Part shown: piece by piece, positions 10,956 to 22,684 of the stretch | How the letters are laid out: each line of letters opens with the position of its first letter | Numbering within the stretch: the first letter of the stretch is position 1 | NCBI GenBank assembly: GCA_033296885.1 | Contig: MU863941.1 | Location: 62,001 to 126,000 of the forward strand | Direction of reading: 5' to 3' | DNA from: Triangularia verruculosa | Taxonomy: Eukaryota; Ascomycota; Sordariomycetes; Sordariales; Podosporaceae | DNA: 64,000 nt | Notes under the pieces: generated by a model | The model's database searches: none | Seen by the model: the letters and a program-made list of their open reading frames with translations, nothing else | What the model was told of the DNA's origin: nothing | Translations under genes and position numbers: made by a program

Positions 10956-12225
10956 ATGAAGTCGTCTCTACTAGCCACAGCGGCTGCCCTCTGGGTGCGC
11001 CATGTCTCGGGTCAAGCGGCCATGATGCGCTTCCAGTGTTCACAGCTGGTAATCGAACGCCTTGATCCTCTCGTCAACCCCGGTGCCTTGCAATCCCCCC
11101 ATCTGCATCAGATTGTCGGAGGTAACTCCTTCAACGCTAGCATGACTCCAGTTGAGTACGACCCTACCGCCAAGTCGACGTGCACGACGTGCACCTTCTC
11201 CGAGGACTTCTCCAATTACTGGACAGCCAATGTGTACTTCAAGGCCAAGAATGGAAGCTTCAAGAGAGTTCCCCAGATGGTCAACCTCGGCCTCAGGGGC
11301 AAGGGTGGTGTTACGGTCTACTATATTCCACCTTATGATGGCAAGACCAAGGTTACTGCCTTCAAGCCGGTGAGTCTTCTGTCTGGTCACAGCACATGTG
11401 TCACATTACTAACCACCGGGTCAGGGCTTCCGCATGCTCGTCGGCGACCCCAGCCTTCGCAACCAGCGTGGTATGCAGAAGCAGATCTGCCACCGCTGCG
11501 AGCACAACATTGAGCAGAATCCCTTCGGTGGCGCGCCTTGCACGGGCGAAGATACTGCGTCGTTCCCCAACAAGATTTGCCCTGGTGGTATCAGGACTAC
11601 CATCACCTTCCCTACGTGAGCTACAGTTCATTCCTTGTCTCTCCCATGAAGAGTGTCTTTATTAACACCAAGATAGATGCTGGGACGGCAAGAATGTTGA
11701 CAGCCCCGACCACAAATCCCACGTTGCCTACCCTCAGACAGGTTCCTTCGAGTCAACCGGCCCTTGCCCCGCCAGCCACCCCGTCCGCTTGCCGCAGGTG
11801 ATGTACGAGGTCATGTGGGATACTAGACCCTTCAACGACAAGAGCATCTGGCCCGAAAACGGGCAACCGTTGGTGTACTCGATGGGCGATGGGTAAGCTT
11901 CCTCCTTTCGTCCCTGCTTGACAACCGGGTTGGAACTGACGCGCGCGACAGGACTGGATATGGCCAGCACGGAGACTACATCTTCGGCTGGAAGGGTGAT
12001 GCCTTGCAACGCGCACTTGATGCGAGGTGCAGCGGCGATAGATGCAGCCAGTTGAAGACGCAGAGCGCAGAGCAAGCGGTGGCTTGTTTGAAGCAGCAGA
12101 CTGTCAAGGAGGAGACGGAGGGCTGTAAGTTGACCTTGGCTACCCGCGAACGATGACCTGGGAACTAACGTGTCACTGCAGGGCTTTCTGAACTGCCTGG
12201 GGGTATGCCCGTCACTTACAAGTAA
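10956..12225 (+). CDS. Secreted DUF1996 protein, 345 aa, five exons
   Basis: Exons are 10956-11369, 11425-11615, 11677-11892, 11952-12124 and 12182-12225; the sum is 346 codons with the stop. The start MKSSLLATAAALWVRHVSG is a signal peptide. Next comes the DUF1996 signature: MMRFQCSQLVIERLDPLVNP, then the histidine pair SPHLHQIVGGNSFN, STCTTCTFSEDFSNYWTA and later CWDGKNVDSPDHKSHVAYP and YGQHGDYIFGW. The many conserved Cys and His residues suggest a disulphide-bonded extracellular protein that may bind metal or polysaccharide; the activity of the family is not settled. It is a normal fungal length without the WSC repeats that some members carry. It is the last gene in a run of four on this strand, with no obvious functional tie. 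Confidence 0.92.
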
Positions 12226-12668
12226 CCTAACCAAACACATCATTTTGAGAGAGGAAAGGAGTTGCGAGACGGGAGATTGTTCATGCATCTATTTGTTGGT
12301 ACGACAGAGATTGATATTGTCGAGATACTCCGTCATCATTTCCTTTTCTGCATTTCGAGCCATTTGGCTCGTATCGAGGTGCTGTATTGTTCCGCGCTTA
12401 TTGCGCATCAGGCAGCCATCAAATGCCTCGTCAGTCCGCCTGTATGACCCACAGTGCCTGCCTAAGCGCTACGCACGACACATTCGTCACCGCTGGTATT
12501 GAGGCGCCAACCCTTCAGTACCTATGTAAGCTGGTTTAGAAGAGCCTCATTTCCGTTTCACAGTTAAGATGATCGCCCCAGATACCAATGACATTCTCAC
12601 TTGCACCATCACTACCAATAACCAGTAGTCACCTTGAACGTCCACAGCAGAATATTACTGAACACAAA
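12226..12668. other. Intergenic region
   Basis: It holds the 3' region of the DUF1996 gene and the promoter of the Nudix gene. Nothing else is recognised. Confidence 0.6.
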
Positions 12669-13217
12669 ATGGAAGAGTACAGCCAGCCTCTATCGACCTA
12701 CCTTCCTAACCACCCCTCCATCACCGGCGGTATTGTCGTCTCGGCAGTGATAATCCACACGCCTCCTGAGGGTGCGCCGCCGCGCACTCTCATCATCCAA
12801 CGTGCGCTCAAAGACGGGTTTCCCCTGAAGTGGGAGACACCCGGGGGCGGTGTCGAGGACTTTGACTCATCCATCATCTCTGCTGCTGTTAGAGAAGTCA
12901 AGGAGGAGACGGGGCTTGCAGTAGATGCTGAACAAGCGATCCTGGGCACAGTGGGCGGTTTTACAGAGTGGGAGGAGCCGAAAACGGGCCTGCGGTGGAG
13001 GAAGGTGACGTTTTTGGTGAGGATGACGGGCGAGGAGTTGCCGGTGGTGCAATTGGAGGCGAGGGAGCATCGGGATTACAAGTGGGTGACTGAGGAGGAA
13101 GTGGAAGAGGAGGGAGAGGGGAAGGGGATTGGGTTTGCTTATGGGCAGTTGCGGAGGGGGATTTTGGAGGGCTTTGAGAAAGTCAGGAAGTCGGTGCAAG
13201 AGGGGTTGGAGAGGTGA
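12669..13217 (+). CDS. Nudix hydrolase, 182 aa
   Basis: This is a single-exon gene starting at AAAATGG (12669); an upstream in-frame ATG at 12588 would add 27 unlikely residues. The Nudix box reads GGGVEDFDSSIISAAVREVK followed by EETGL, close to the consensus G-x5-E-x7-R-E-U-x-E-E-x-G-U, with Asp at the first Glu position. The catalytic REVKEETGL part is intact. Such enzymes cleave a nucleoside diphosphate linked to another group using Mg2+; the substrate is unknown. There is no targeting signal. The C-terminal region is Glu/Gly-rich and its sense strand is almost free of C (2 C against 32 G in 13081-13140 by my count). Length is normal for small Nudix proteins. Confidence 0.9.
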   Translation: MEEYSQPLSTYLPNHPSITGGIVVSAVIIHTPPEGAPPRTLIIQRALKDGFPLKWETPGGGVEDFDSSIISAAVREVKEETGLAVDAEQAILGTVGGFTEWEEPKTGLRWRKVTFLVRMTGEELPVVQLEAREHRDYKWVTEEEVEEEGEGKGIGFAYGQLRRGILEGFEKVRKSVQEGLER

Positions 13218-13443
13218 AGGGGCAACCTGTGTCCGGTTCACAAACTTGTCTCGGAGTCTGTATGTAAAGATGTTTGTGATAGCTGTGGGTTGATGACTAC
13301 ATCGCCGGGCCCAGAGGATCAACAACCGTGAGACCCTCACTTATCCACTACATGTACTGCTTACAGCATAGCAATATGAGGCATTTTCCCTTGCTCGCTT
13401 CCAACGAACTCCACAGTCTACGACAGGTGCCCACACCTGCTAG

Positions 13444-13524
13444 TCTTCCGTAGTATAGTGGTCAGTATGTGAGCTTGTCATTCCAACAACGCTCGAGACC
13501 CGGGTTCAATTCCCGGCGGGAGAG
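13444..13524 (+). tRNA. tRNA-Asp (GTC) with a 9-nt intron
   Basis: The cloverleaf is complete. The acceptor stem TCTTCCG pairs with CGGGAGA, the D arm contains AGTGGTCA, and the anticodon stem TGAGC pairs with GCTCG. The T arm is CCGGG-TTCAATT-CCCGG. The anticodon loop holds TTGTCA, then a nine-base insert ttccaacaa after position 37, then C. The anticodon is GTC. A TTTT at 13531-13534 can serve as the Pol III terminator. Short introns at this position are the rule for intron-containing nuclear tRNAs. Confidence 0.93.
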
Positions 13525-14559
13525 ATATACTTTTGCTATCATTCGGTGTACAATATGTTTGGTATTTCATGCAAGGTTTTGTTAGTTTTGTCGGTTTTGT
13601 GTAGGATGGTGCGGTGTGGTTCCGTCGGTGAGCGGGCGGTGCACCCCTCTTCTGTTTCACCGAGGGAGCAGAAGACGAACAAGACGTTGATCATCTGCGG
13701 CCCGATCCGAGACTTCATCCGAGCAACCTTTTTCTCTGGGGTCCATGGCCGGTCCAAACTGCTGCGAATTCAGGTGACCTGGTCTTTTGTTTGTTCAAGT
13801 CCTCGTCATCTCCGACCACAACCTAATTTCCGTCACGCAGAAGGGTTTCGGAGGAGGGCGGTATGGTCTCGCGGGGCTGGCAAGGAGAAGAAAAGAGTTT
13901 GCGTTCTTGCTGAGACAGAGAGAGGCAAGGGAACAATGAGACTGTGCGGTAGCGGTTGAGATAAAGTTTTTTTTTTATCTGGCTAGGAGGCATGGAGGGG
14001 GTGGGAAGTGGTTGGTTTAACCCTTACCCAGGGCGCTAACAGGAATGAAGGGTTTTTTCTGGAGGGGAGCAATTGCGGCCAGTTCGACATTGCCAGGAAC
14101 AGAAGGGCTGCTAAGGCTGTGTATGGTGCAAGATGAGTTGTCACTGGAAGAAAAGGGCAATTATTTGACTTCTCATGGGTGCAAAAGCGCCATGTGGCGG
14201 CCAGGTTTCGCAGCCATTTCCTCTTCTGGGGAGGGCTGGCTGCCTCTCAGCTAGGGCCTGAGTGAGTGCTACAGCAAAGCAGGGCTAAGCGATGTTAGTG
14301 GCTCGGCGACTATGATCGGTGGACAAAAACCATCCGCCGTCGACGTGTCCCAGCGCTTTGGTAGCTGTGCGCCAAGCTAAATTATTGGCGGGTAGTGTGG
14401 CTTTGGACAAATGTCGAACAATGGCGGAATTCAATACTCCGGTGAGAGGAAGGGATGCACGATGTCGAACGATGGGTATATACATGGGAGATCGCCCTCC
14501 TCTTTTAGATCTCTTATCCTGAAGCCACCAGAGGACCGCCCACAGATCAGATCTGCACC
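13525..14559. other. Intergenic region between tRNA-Asp and the ankyrin gene
   Basis: No gene is supported. It contains a run of T near 13966 and, toward the right, two short similar stretches (atgtcgaacaatgg near 14411 and atgtcgaacgatgg near 14462). The right end is the promoter of the ankyrin gene. Confidence 0.5.
14477..14484 (+). promoter_or_regulatory. TATA-like element upstream of the ankyrin gene
   Basis: TATATACA lies 76 bp before the ACCATG start at 14560. It is assigned by sequence and distance only. Confidence 0.45.
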
Positions 14560-16044
14560 ATGCCCGAAGTACCAACACTCACTGTCAGGCAACAGCAGCC
14601 ATGGAACGAATCACCTTGGAGCTCTCCCAGGGCCCAGTCCCCCACAGGACTGCACTATCACGTCCCCAAACCCATCCCAGAACCCATCGTGAGAATGGGA
14701 TGGCAGCCAAAGACTAGAATTCCTCACCACCACAGCTGTCGAGAGATCATCAAGCCAAGCCGGAGTAGCCCAATAGCCACACCACCAATATGGGTGCATA
14801 CGCCACGCTGCCGTTGCGCCCAAGACAAAGTTGACCGTGAGCGCCAAGATGAAGCGCTCGCCAACACCATCACGACCCTCTCCGCCACCTACCGCGCCCG
14901 TCTCAAGCTCGAATCCGAGATCACCATCTCTCTTCCAGAAGCCAAGAAGCCACACAAACGGTCGAGGTCGTCAGTCCTCATCACTCGTCTCCTGTCATCT
15001 CTGGCACCATCCAACCTTGGCGGGAAGCAGTCACCCCACCCTAGCATCATCTCCATCCAGCACCTCGCCGATCTCTGCAACGGTTGCTCCGAGCTTGACG
15101 CCGCCAAAGTAATCACTTACCTCCACGACCACAAGATTCCAATCAACAGCCCCAACCACCTTGGCTTCACGCCGTTAATATGCACCCTCCGCTCCCCTTT
15201 GGCGAAGACCAGACCAAGGTCTCACCTTGCCTTCCTGAAGTTCCTTCTGGAAAGCAGTGCGAATCCTAACCTGCCTTCTACCGGCCCGTCAGATCCCTCT
15301 ACACCACTGAGTGTAGCCTGCTCGCTTAACACACTGCCAGTTGAGCAAATCGAGGCGATCCTCAGGTTATTATTGGATAAGGGAGCAGCTGTTGACCTGG
15401 CTCTTCCATCATCGGGGTCAACGGGTGGGAAGGCAAACAGACAGACGGCGCTCCACGTCGCAACATTGTGCTCCAACCCAGCTGCCCTGTCGTTTCTGCT
15501 CGGGTATGGCAATGCCAATCCCAATCCTTTCTTGAACAAAAACGGCCCGGCCGTGAGCCCGCTCCACTTGGCTGCCCACACTGACACCGTGTGTGCTTCG
15601 GTCTTGTTGAAGCACGGGGCCAACCCGTTGGCGAGAGATCACCAAGGGAAGACGCCGCTCCACTGGGCGGCCGAGTACGGGTATGATGTTGACTTGGTCG
15701 AGCTATTGATGGGGTACATGAAGGAAGACGAAAACGTCGTGGGGGATGTACTCGGGAATGTGGTGAAGCACCTCGAAAACGGGCATGGCAGGCGGGGCCA
15801 TGTGGGCGTGGTGAAAGTCTTGTTGCTGGGGACGGCACGACAAGGAAGGAGGGTGAGCAGGAATATCAGGGAGCGACTGGAGAAGTTGGACGAGCAATGG
15901 GGTTGGGGACCGGTATTCGAGGCGATGGTACAGGAGTGTTTGACTCCTACTGCGGCGTCGTCAGCTAGGAATTCTTTGTCGTCGGGTTTGAGCGGGGAGA
16001 CGGTCGTGATTCGGGATGGGAAAATGGAGCAGGTGGTCCTATGA
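14560..16044 (+). CDS. Ankyrin-repeat protein, 494 aa, single exon
   Basis: An uninterrupted frame starts at CACCATGC. The first 110 residues are proline-, serine- and basic-rich, followed by a short helical stretch (ANTITTLSATYRARLKLES). Ankyrin repeats fill about residues 165-390. The clearest are SPLHLAAHTDTVCASVLLKH, GANPLARDHQGKTPLHWAAE and the earlier NSPNHLGFTPLICTL. Ankyrin repeats bind other proteins, so a scaffold or regulatory role is likely, but no catalytic domain is present. The C-terminal 70 residues are Ser-rich. There is no membrane segment or signal. The sense strand changes from C-rich to G-rich after about 15650. Confidence 0.88.
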   Translation: MPEVPTLTVRQQQPWNESPWSSPRAQSPTGLHYHVPKPIPEPIVRMGWQPKTRIPHHHSCREIIKPSRSSPIATPPIWVHTPRCRCAQDKVDRERQDEALANTITTLSATYRARLKLESEITISLPEAKKPHKRSRSSVLITRLLSSLAPSNLGGKQSPHPSIISIQHLADLCNGCSELDAAKVITYLHDHKIPINSPNHLGFTPLICTLRSPLAKTRPRSHLAFLKFLLESSANPNLPSTGPSDPSTPLSVACSLNTLPVEQIEAILRLLLDKGAAVDLALPSSGSTGGKANRQTALHVATLCSNPAALSFLLGYGNANPNPFLNKNGPAVSPLHLAAHTDTVCASVLLKHGANPLARDHQGKTPLHWAAEYGYDVDLVELLMGYMKEDENVVGDVLGNVVKHLENGHGRRGHVGVVKVLLLGTARQGRRVSRNIRERLEKLDEQWGWGPVFEAMVQECLTPTAASSARNSLSSGLSGETVVIRDGKMEQVVL

Positions 16045-17342
16045 AGTCGACGAATCTGGACGAGCGGACTTACCTCATATCTTCTTTCTTTCAGAGGCTC
16101 TTCGATTATACCTAGCGAGTTGGATATGTAGCATTTCTGGTCGTTTGGGTTGTTACATAAATCTTATTTTGGAGACAGCATGATACCCACCTTTGTTCTT
16201 CTACGATCCTTGGAAGCGCTTGCTAGTGACATCTCACGTGCTTCTATTTCTGTTGGTTGACTTGCAGCATGTAGCCAGCCGTGGGCAGGTAAGCAATAAC
16301 ATACATGAACCCTGCATCGAGGGAAGCTCGGTGGCGGAGCTGGCCTTCCGGTCCTCCGCGCCATCGACCCACGGATGGACACAACAATGCTACGATGCAG
16401 GTGATAATGCGGGCAGTCAAGTGCTTCTCGATTCGCCCAAGCATCATCCCAGTCGGCATGAGGTAAGCCATCAGATATGTTGACCGCTACTTGGAACAGA
16501 AAGCTGGTTCGGGCGTATGATCGAGCCACGGTGTGTTGTTTGGTACCACAAATCGGAGCCGGCGGCGAACAGCCCGGTCTGAGGTTTTCAAGCTTTGTTG
16601 GCTCATGTGCTTCGATTCTGACGTATTGGAAGCAATTTGCCAAGATGCAAGGTTGTTGGTGTCTGTGAGACATCAGCCTTGATGGTGTCGATACGGCGTT
16701 ACAACCAAGCCCATACTCCCATGAATATGCCGATAAAAAGGAGAGTCGAGAGCAGCATCAACTGTTGTCAAGCCGAGAGCCGGTCACCAAACGCCTAGGT
16801 AATGGCACCCGCCACTTTTGTCTTTGGATAGGTGCGGAAAAAACTTGGACGAAAGCCCGTGATATTGATGGCATGCCAGTGCCGCAGAGATGCGGCGGCA
16901 TGCATGGTCCGCGGGGCCCTATTCCGGACCAATCGGCAGCTCCGAGCTACCAACAATGCCAACGATGGTTCCCAGCAAACGCTGTGCTCAAAAGACAAAA
17001 CTGCAGTTCTGGGGTAGCGCCGAGGAGGTGCTTCCCCCCATCACTAGAAGGTAAAGACGGGGGGGTGGTGTGTATGACACCGCGAAAAGCCAAAGAGACG
17101 TAAGAAAGAGTCCCGTCATCATTGTTTCCCCGCCACGCTGTGCCCTGTCAGGTAGGTAAAGAGTCCGAACCCAGAGACAGCCCAGATCTCATGACAAAGA
17201 TGGATGGTCCGAGAAAAGTGCAAAATATGACAAAAGCCAACGAGTGTGAACATCTCTTAGATTTAAAGCAAAAGAAAGAACCGCCAACTCCTCTTCGCCA
17301 TGCCGAACTGTGGGTATTTGTTTTCTGACGCTTGGTGAACAC
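16045..17342. other. Intergenic region
   Basis: No intact gene is supported. The minus strand near 16260-16490 has short hydrophobic frames faintly like a transporter, too weak to call. The rest is featureless to my reading. Confidence 0.5.
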
Positions 17343-17613
17343 CTAGTGGTTGTGGACACCATCTTCCGAGTCCTCATCAGGGGCGGGAGTAAGGCAGTAG
17401 CCACATTGCCGCCCCGGGATGACCCAGACCTCGCTGCCATTGGCAGCACAGGTGGGGCAGAGGACTCCCGGAATCTGATGTGGTGTTAGTCGATCATCTA
17501 AGCTAGTCGTTGTTCTGGAAACTCACCGGGAGAGTTCTGATGCCTTCCCCCTGAGATCTGAGAGGCTCAAAGCCTTGGCCAGAGAAGACAGGTGGGTACT
17601 GGAGGGGCAGCAT
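17343..17613 (-). CDS. 72-aa mini-protein with two CxxC knuckles
   Basis: Two short exons, 17613-17527 and 17474-17343, join across a 52-bp intron (GTGAGT donor, CATCAG acceptor, phase 0). The ATG begins MLPLQYPPVFSGQGFEPL. The second exon encodes CPTC, then GSEVWVIPGRQ, then CGYC, and an acidic His-ending tail (DEDSEDGVHNH). The CPTC/CGYC pair about 17 residues apart is the geometry of a zinc ribbon or rubredoxin-like knuckle, so it probably binds zinc as a small adaptor. There is no signal peptide, so a cytosolic or nuclear location is likely. I do not recognise a named family. Clean splice sites and the cysteine pattern argue that it is real. Confidence 0.7.
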
Positions 17614-20600
17614 GGTGAGCCAACTACTAGTATCTTGTTGGTGCTTTCTGGGTGGTTGGTCTGAGTTTTGGGATCTGACGTGAGAAAGTAGGTAGGTGAT
17701 GTTGTGTCAGTGTTTGTTACACAAGGATGTCAAGGGACGAGCATCTCGAGATGGGCTTTGTGTCCGTTCTTATAGACGTCTGAGAGTCAAGGCAAGTACA
17801 TTACGGTATTTTCCATTCGACTTCTTGTCTTGCTTTAGCCGAGAAAAGAAAAGGGATCGGACCATGGCCAGGAGTCGAAACACCAAGTCGTCAAGCTGAG
17901 AGTCGGTCGAGAGCCATCATGACAGCTGCGTTGGTTGGGTTCAGGGAGCGTTCAGGTTCGCCATTGGAGGATTAGGCTGTGTGGGTGGGTAGGCAAACTG
18001 AAATCGAGCAGCCAGGCTCCATCCAAGGCCGCAGAATGGCGAGATGGACGTTTGTTGTGCGTGCCTGAGTGAGGTCTGTGCCACCGGCAGTGGGTGAGAT
18101 AAGACACATCTCGAGGGCAAAGCCTGACGATGGTTGACGATGTCTCTCGCCGGGTTGCGGTAATAAATGACCAGGTGTGTTTGAAGCGTCACATCGACCC
18201 GCACCGGTGAGAAGAACTTGCATCTCGATGAGAAAGAAAGAGTAAGGCGTGAGGACGCCGGTGGGGGTGAAGAGCGGTAGATTCCAATGAATTGCGGCCG
18301 GGTTGCCCTTCTGGTGAGATGCCACGCTGCACGTAGGTAGTGCGCTGCATCATGACAACAGTTCCCTGATCCATTGGGCCGTTGGTACTTGGGGCAGCCC
18401 AAGCCATCTCACGTCCGTCACAACTCCCGCGCTTGCCCAGGCCCTCCAGACCCCCTCCAGGCCCCTCTTCTTCCCCCCTCCCGTTCGTCGGCATCCCGCC
18501 ACACATCACATATCGCAGACTCGGCCGCCAAGACCGCAACGAAGCGATCCAACCCTAGGCGTGCTATTCCCATGCAGTCTTGATCCTTCGGTCTTTCAAG
18601 CGTTTCGGGAGTGAGCCGGGCCGCCGCGCGATGGCTTGCATTTGGTTTATTGGCTCGCTGGCTGCCCGCCAGTGGCCCGATAGATTGCCTGTTGCCATCC
18701 AAAATTGACGCAGACGATGCGGATATCGCAGCTGTCAAACCTTGTGTGACATGTACCCTCCAGTGATGGTCCATCATCCACACAATGCCGGTTCAGCTTA
18801 GAACTGCTGATCGACTTGACAAGCGAGCCACACCGGCCTCCTTGCCATGTCAGCCACGCTGCCGTCTATTGGCATGTTGGTTCTGTGTTCCTTCAACAGC
18901 CCTTGCCAAGTGCTTCATGAGCCAGACAGTGACTTGACGCTTCTCACAGTTTGTGTTCCTCGCAACTAACCTCATCCAAATACGGCCATTAAGAATACTG
19001 TCTCATCCCACGTGTACAATGACCCAACGGAGCATCATGTCCGGTCCGAGCCCCAAACCCGTTGTGTGTAAGTTCTGTGCCAAGAGGGGCATCAGGCGAC
19101 ATCTTGATGCCCAAACACGTCTTCCTCGGCAGGCAACTTCCGCGGCTCACTTTTGTGACAGAACCTACCTACAGCACCCAATTTCACCAAAAAACCCGAT
19201 CACGTTATTCTTCGTCGGGCCACCCATCAATAGATCAACGCACGTCGTTGACTTCTGGTAATTCCTCGACGCAAGCCTAACTACCCTGCAGATTCGCTTC
19301 TTTCGCCGCACAACCGCTATCGCGGTACCCCTGAGAAGACTTCAGGCGAGGCAGGCACCAACGGGTCCAGCCGACGGGGAATTATTCTCGACTTATCGAT
19401 CATTATGATGTCATGTTCAGCAACAAGGTGACATCGGCCATATTGTCGAGCACGCCCTGCCGCAAGGAGGCTCCCCAAATTCGCGGGGTGACAGTTACGG
19501 TTGGCTACCTAGCTCGGGCCATATGTGTAAGTTCAAACGCAGATGACAGGAAGGATAGACACAGCTAGACATGTGGCCAAGCACACTAGAGACGACACAA
19601 GATACAGCAGAAGCCCTTTGTCATGCACCACTAGCAGCATCCGCACCTTCGGATAGCGGAGAGTTCTGATAGTCCTGAATCTCATGATATGCTGAGACGA
19701 ATTCGATTGAAACCTGTCTCTCATTTCCTTGTGACTTGTATCAAGTTAACTGATTGGAAAAGTAGGTATATCGTGAAATCCGGGACATCATGAAAAGAGT
19801 TCTCAAGCTAGATCTGCGTCCGCACACTGTGACGTCCGCCAAAATCGTGGCGCCCTTGGCAGTGCTCTTGGGAAGCTGTCTCGGCTAAGAGCCCTGAGCC
19901 AGTACTTTGAGAAGATGCATGTCTCATCCATGGTATTCTTTAGTCACAGCAGAGCCTCGGGATACTCATCTCGGAATTGTTCCTTGGCAAGCCTCGAGAC
20001 GCTACTTCCCAGTTTCCTTGCATTTCCGAAGCTTTGATACTGGAAATGTGCTCAGGCAAGGGGCTTCGGTAGCTAAAAGTAGGTGGATCAAAATGAAGAG
20101 TTTTTCTGAGAGTAAAGAAGCCCCAATGACTGAGGCATCAGACCTCTTGCATTTCTTGCTCATCTACCTGGTTTACAGTGAATTGGGCTTTGACTCATAG
20201 ATCAGTTGATCCAGGGCAAGATGTGCAATTTCAAGTCCGCACTCCTATTGACGTTGTCATACACAGAATCTACTATGGCTGAATCTTTGTTTTGATTGTG
20301 ACATCTGACAACGGAAGGTGAATGTATCTTGCTTAAAAGGACGACAAATCAAGAGACCAAGAGGGACAAAAGTTCGTAGCCACCTCATGTAGGTGGTACC
20401 TAGGTAATAAGGCGAAGGAGCATAGTAAAAAGCCATTCTTGCGTTAAAGCTACAAAACAAAAGGGCTAAGAGGGGAAATGACCTAGCTAAGTGGAAATCG
20501 CACAAAAGCTAAAGGGCTCTACATGATCGGCTCGCAATCCACGGCGGCTCAAGCCTGATGTTGAACTGGCAATTGGGGCTACCGAAGTTTGCCAAAAGCT

Positions 20601-22684
20601 TGGGGCTAAGAGTCCCCTATTTCAATATCTGGTTAATAGGTACGTTACTGCTAAGAGGCTGTCATGTTTGTGCAACATACCTCCGCAGCTCAGGAGTTCA
20701 GGGGCCAACCTCCACCTACACCATGAACCCCAACCCTGTCGATTGCCTCCAATAACAGCCATTGTCTTCAGGTCATCAACTACCAGACATTTGCGATAAG
20801 AGAGACTGAAAGCTTTCCCAGAGTAGCTTTTCTATAGTGCGAAGTTCAGTTATCTCACCTCAAACTAGGAGCGAGGTTGACCCAAACTCCATGTCTACGC
20901 CGCACTCGTACCTCCCGGGCTCCCAGCCCGAAAAGCCAGCCCAAACAGCCCATACTTCGTCCAATCCTTCATCGTACGATTCTTCGTGCCTTTTTTTATA
21001 TCTACCTCAACGCTCTAGATCTTCTAACGCCACACCCGAACCGCGGCCCGGTAGCACGGCCGGCCCGACCACCGAGTAGCTCTCTTCGGCTCGGCTTTCC
21101 TTCCTCAACTTTGATCCTCCCGCATCCCAAACCGATGTTCCCGGTCCGGGTCCAGCCATGCGGTCAAAATTCCAGAGAATTCGTCACAAGTGCCGCCAGC
21201 CCGATCGTACGGCCGCCCTCCATCCTTGCCTCGATGCTGTGACCACCATGACCCAGCACTGTGGGCCAGGAAAAGTACGGGAGAAAGCGTCCGGCTTCGC
21301 GTTCTTTGGAGCTCTTTTATAACGGTATGTGATTACTGAAGCTGGAGATGGCCAAAGTTCCAGACCCTCCACTTTCGGATTCCGGGTTTCGTCATTCTGC
21401 CAACGCGAACAAATCCACAGTGTAACATACGTCCTTGTCATCGTCCTTCGTTTCAGTTTTTTCGAAAGGGAAGAAAAAAAGCCGTTGAGAAAATGCAGCG
21501 ATGATCGTGGCTGTTCTTGTCTGGCAGCGATGATAAGGTTTGGGCGCGATGACGGTGGTTAGCGGGGCAATGAGCGGAGCTTTTCAACGGTGGAGATGGG
21601 GCCCGGCAGTGCGGCTCCCCGCATTTCCGTGCGCCGTGCCCCGCCTCCCGTCTCCGGCGAAACGCGGGGGAGGTGGATGGGAGGGATGTTTGAGTCGGGG
21701 AATGGGGAACAAATGCGATAAGCCATGGCTTGGCTCCGCAAAAAGGTAAAATTCAGGAGGCTGGCTGGCCAGTGTTTCTATTTCGGTGTGCTCCTAATTG
21801 CGGGCGGAGTGTGGGTTGGTTTCCCCCACAGTGCAGCGGTATAAGGTATCATGTTGGCAAGCGATGCCAACCTTTGGGCATCAACAACAGAATTACTGCG
21901 CGATATAATACCTCATGCGCCCCAAACTATCGAGTCTCGTGCGAATTGCATATTGTAGATTCTAGTCTCGCGCTTCCACCTATCATTTATTACATCTCCC
22001 GGGTTCCTTTCTTCATCGCATACAAAAAACCATTCTCTGTTTGATGTTGCACCCGGGGCCTTGGTTGGTGGCTCAGGCAAATAATTACCGGACCCAAAAT
22101 CTTGGCTCGGGGCAACGGCGCCCCACCATTCGGTGCCCAGCTCGCCGAGCCGGGTGCGCCTTGCCAACCCTTGTCAGATCGTTTTCGTGGTGGCGTCCAA
22201 TTTGACAGGTCCCTCCAACGTCCAAACTGCCAGATGACACGGCAGACGAAAATGTCTTGTTCAATTCTGCTGCTGCAACACGTTACGATCATGCATGCAG
22301 GCATGCGCGCCATCGTGTAATAAAACAGGAAGCTCGACATGTGACTGCTGCTCGACGACCGTGTAACAGTGAACGTCGCAAAGACCGCGAAGAGACGTCA
22401 TGATGTGTGTAGGAAATCCTCTTCCCGTGGGCTGGAAGATGGTCTGTGTATCGCGTATCGGAGATTTTCAACTAGACATTATCAGGTGATTTTCCAATTC
22501 TCCCGGATCGACTGGAACGGCACATGTCACACAGTAAACACAGCACCAAAAATAACCTTTATCCATTTTTTGACCTTTCCTCTCTACCCCCGTGTTCCCA
22601 TCTTTAGTGCTAAACAAACCAACCGCTCCAAAATCTAAAACCTGAAACCCCAAAAGAAATCATGACTGAACATAAACTTCAACT
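17614..22684. other. 5-kb gene-poor region
   Basis: No gene is supported on either strand. Open frames are short, without introns that join them or recognisable motifs. The left side should contain the promoter of the 72-aa gene. A stretch near 19020 could encode a small CKFC-containing peptide but has no continuation. Base composition is mixed, without the strong AT-richness expected of heavily RIP-mutated repeats. A long non-coding RNA or an unusual gene could be missed. Confidence 0.5.

Noticed and set aside
13478..13660. 60-aa minus-strand open frame with PPGIEPGSRALLE
   Set aside because: Antisense of the tRNA-Asp T arm and acceptor.
16244..16673. Minus-strand hydrophobic frames faintly like an MFS transporter
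   Set aside because: Only two short stretches resemble membrane helices, in different frames, with no conserved motif; not enough for a pseudogene call.
19020..19261. Small frame with VVCKFCAKRG
   Set aside because: A single CxxC and no splice partner or continuation; could be chance.
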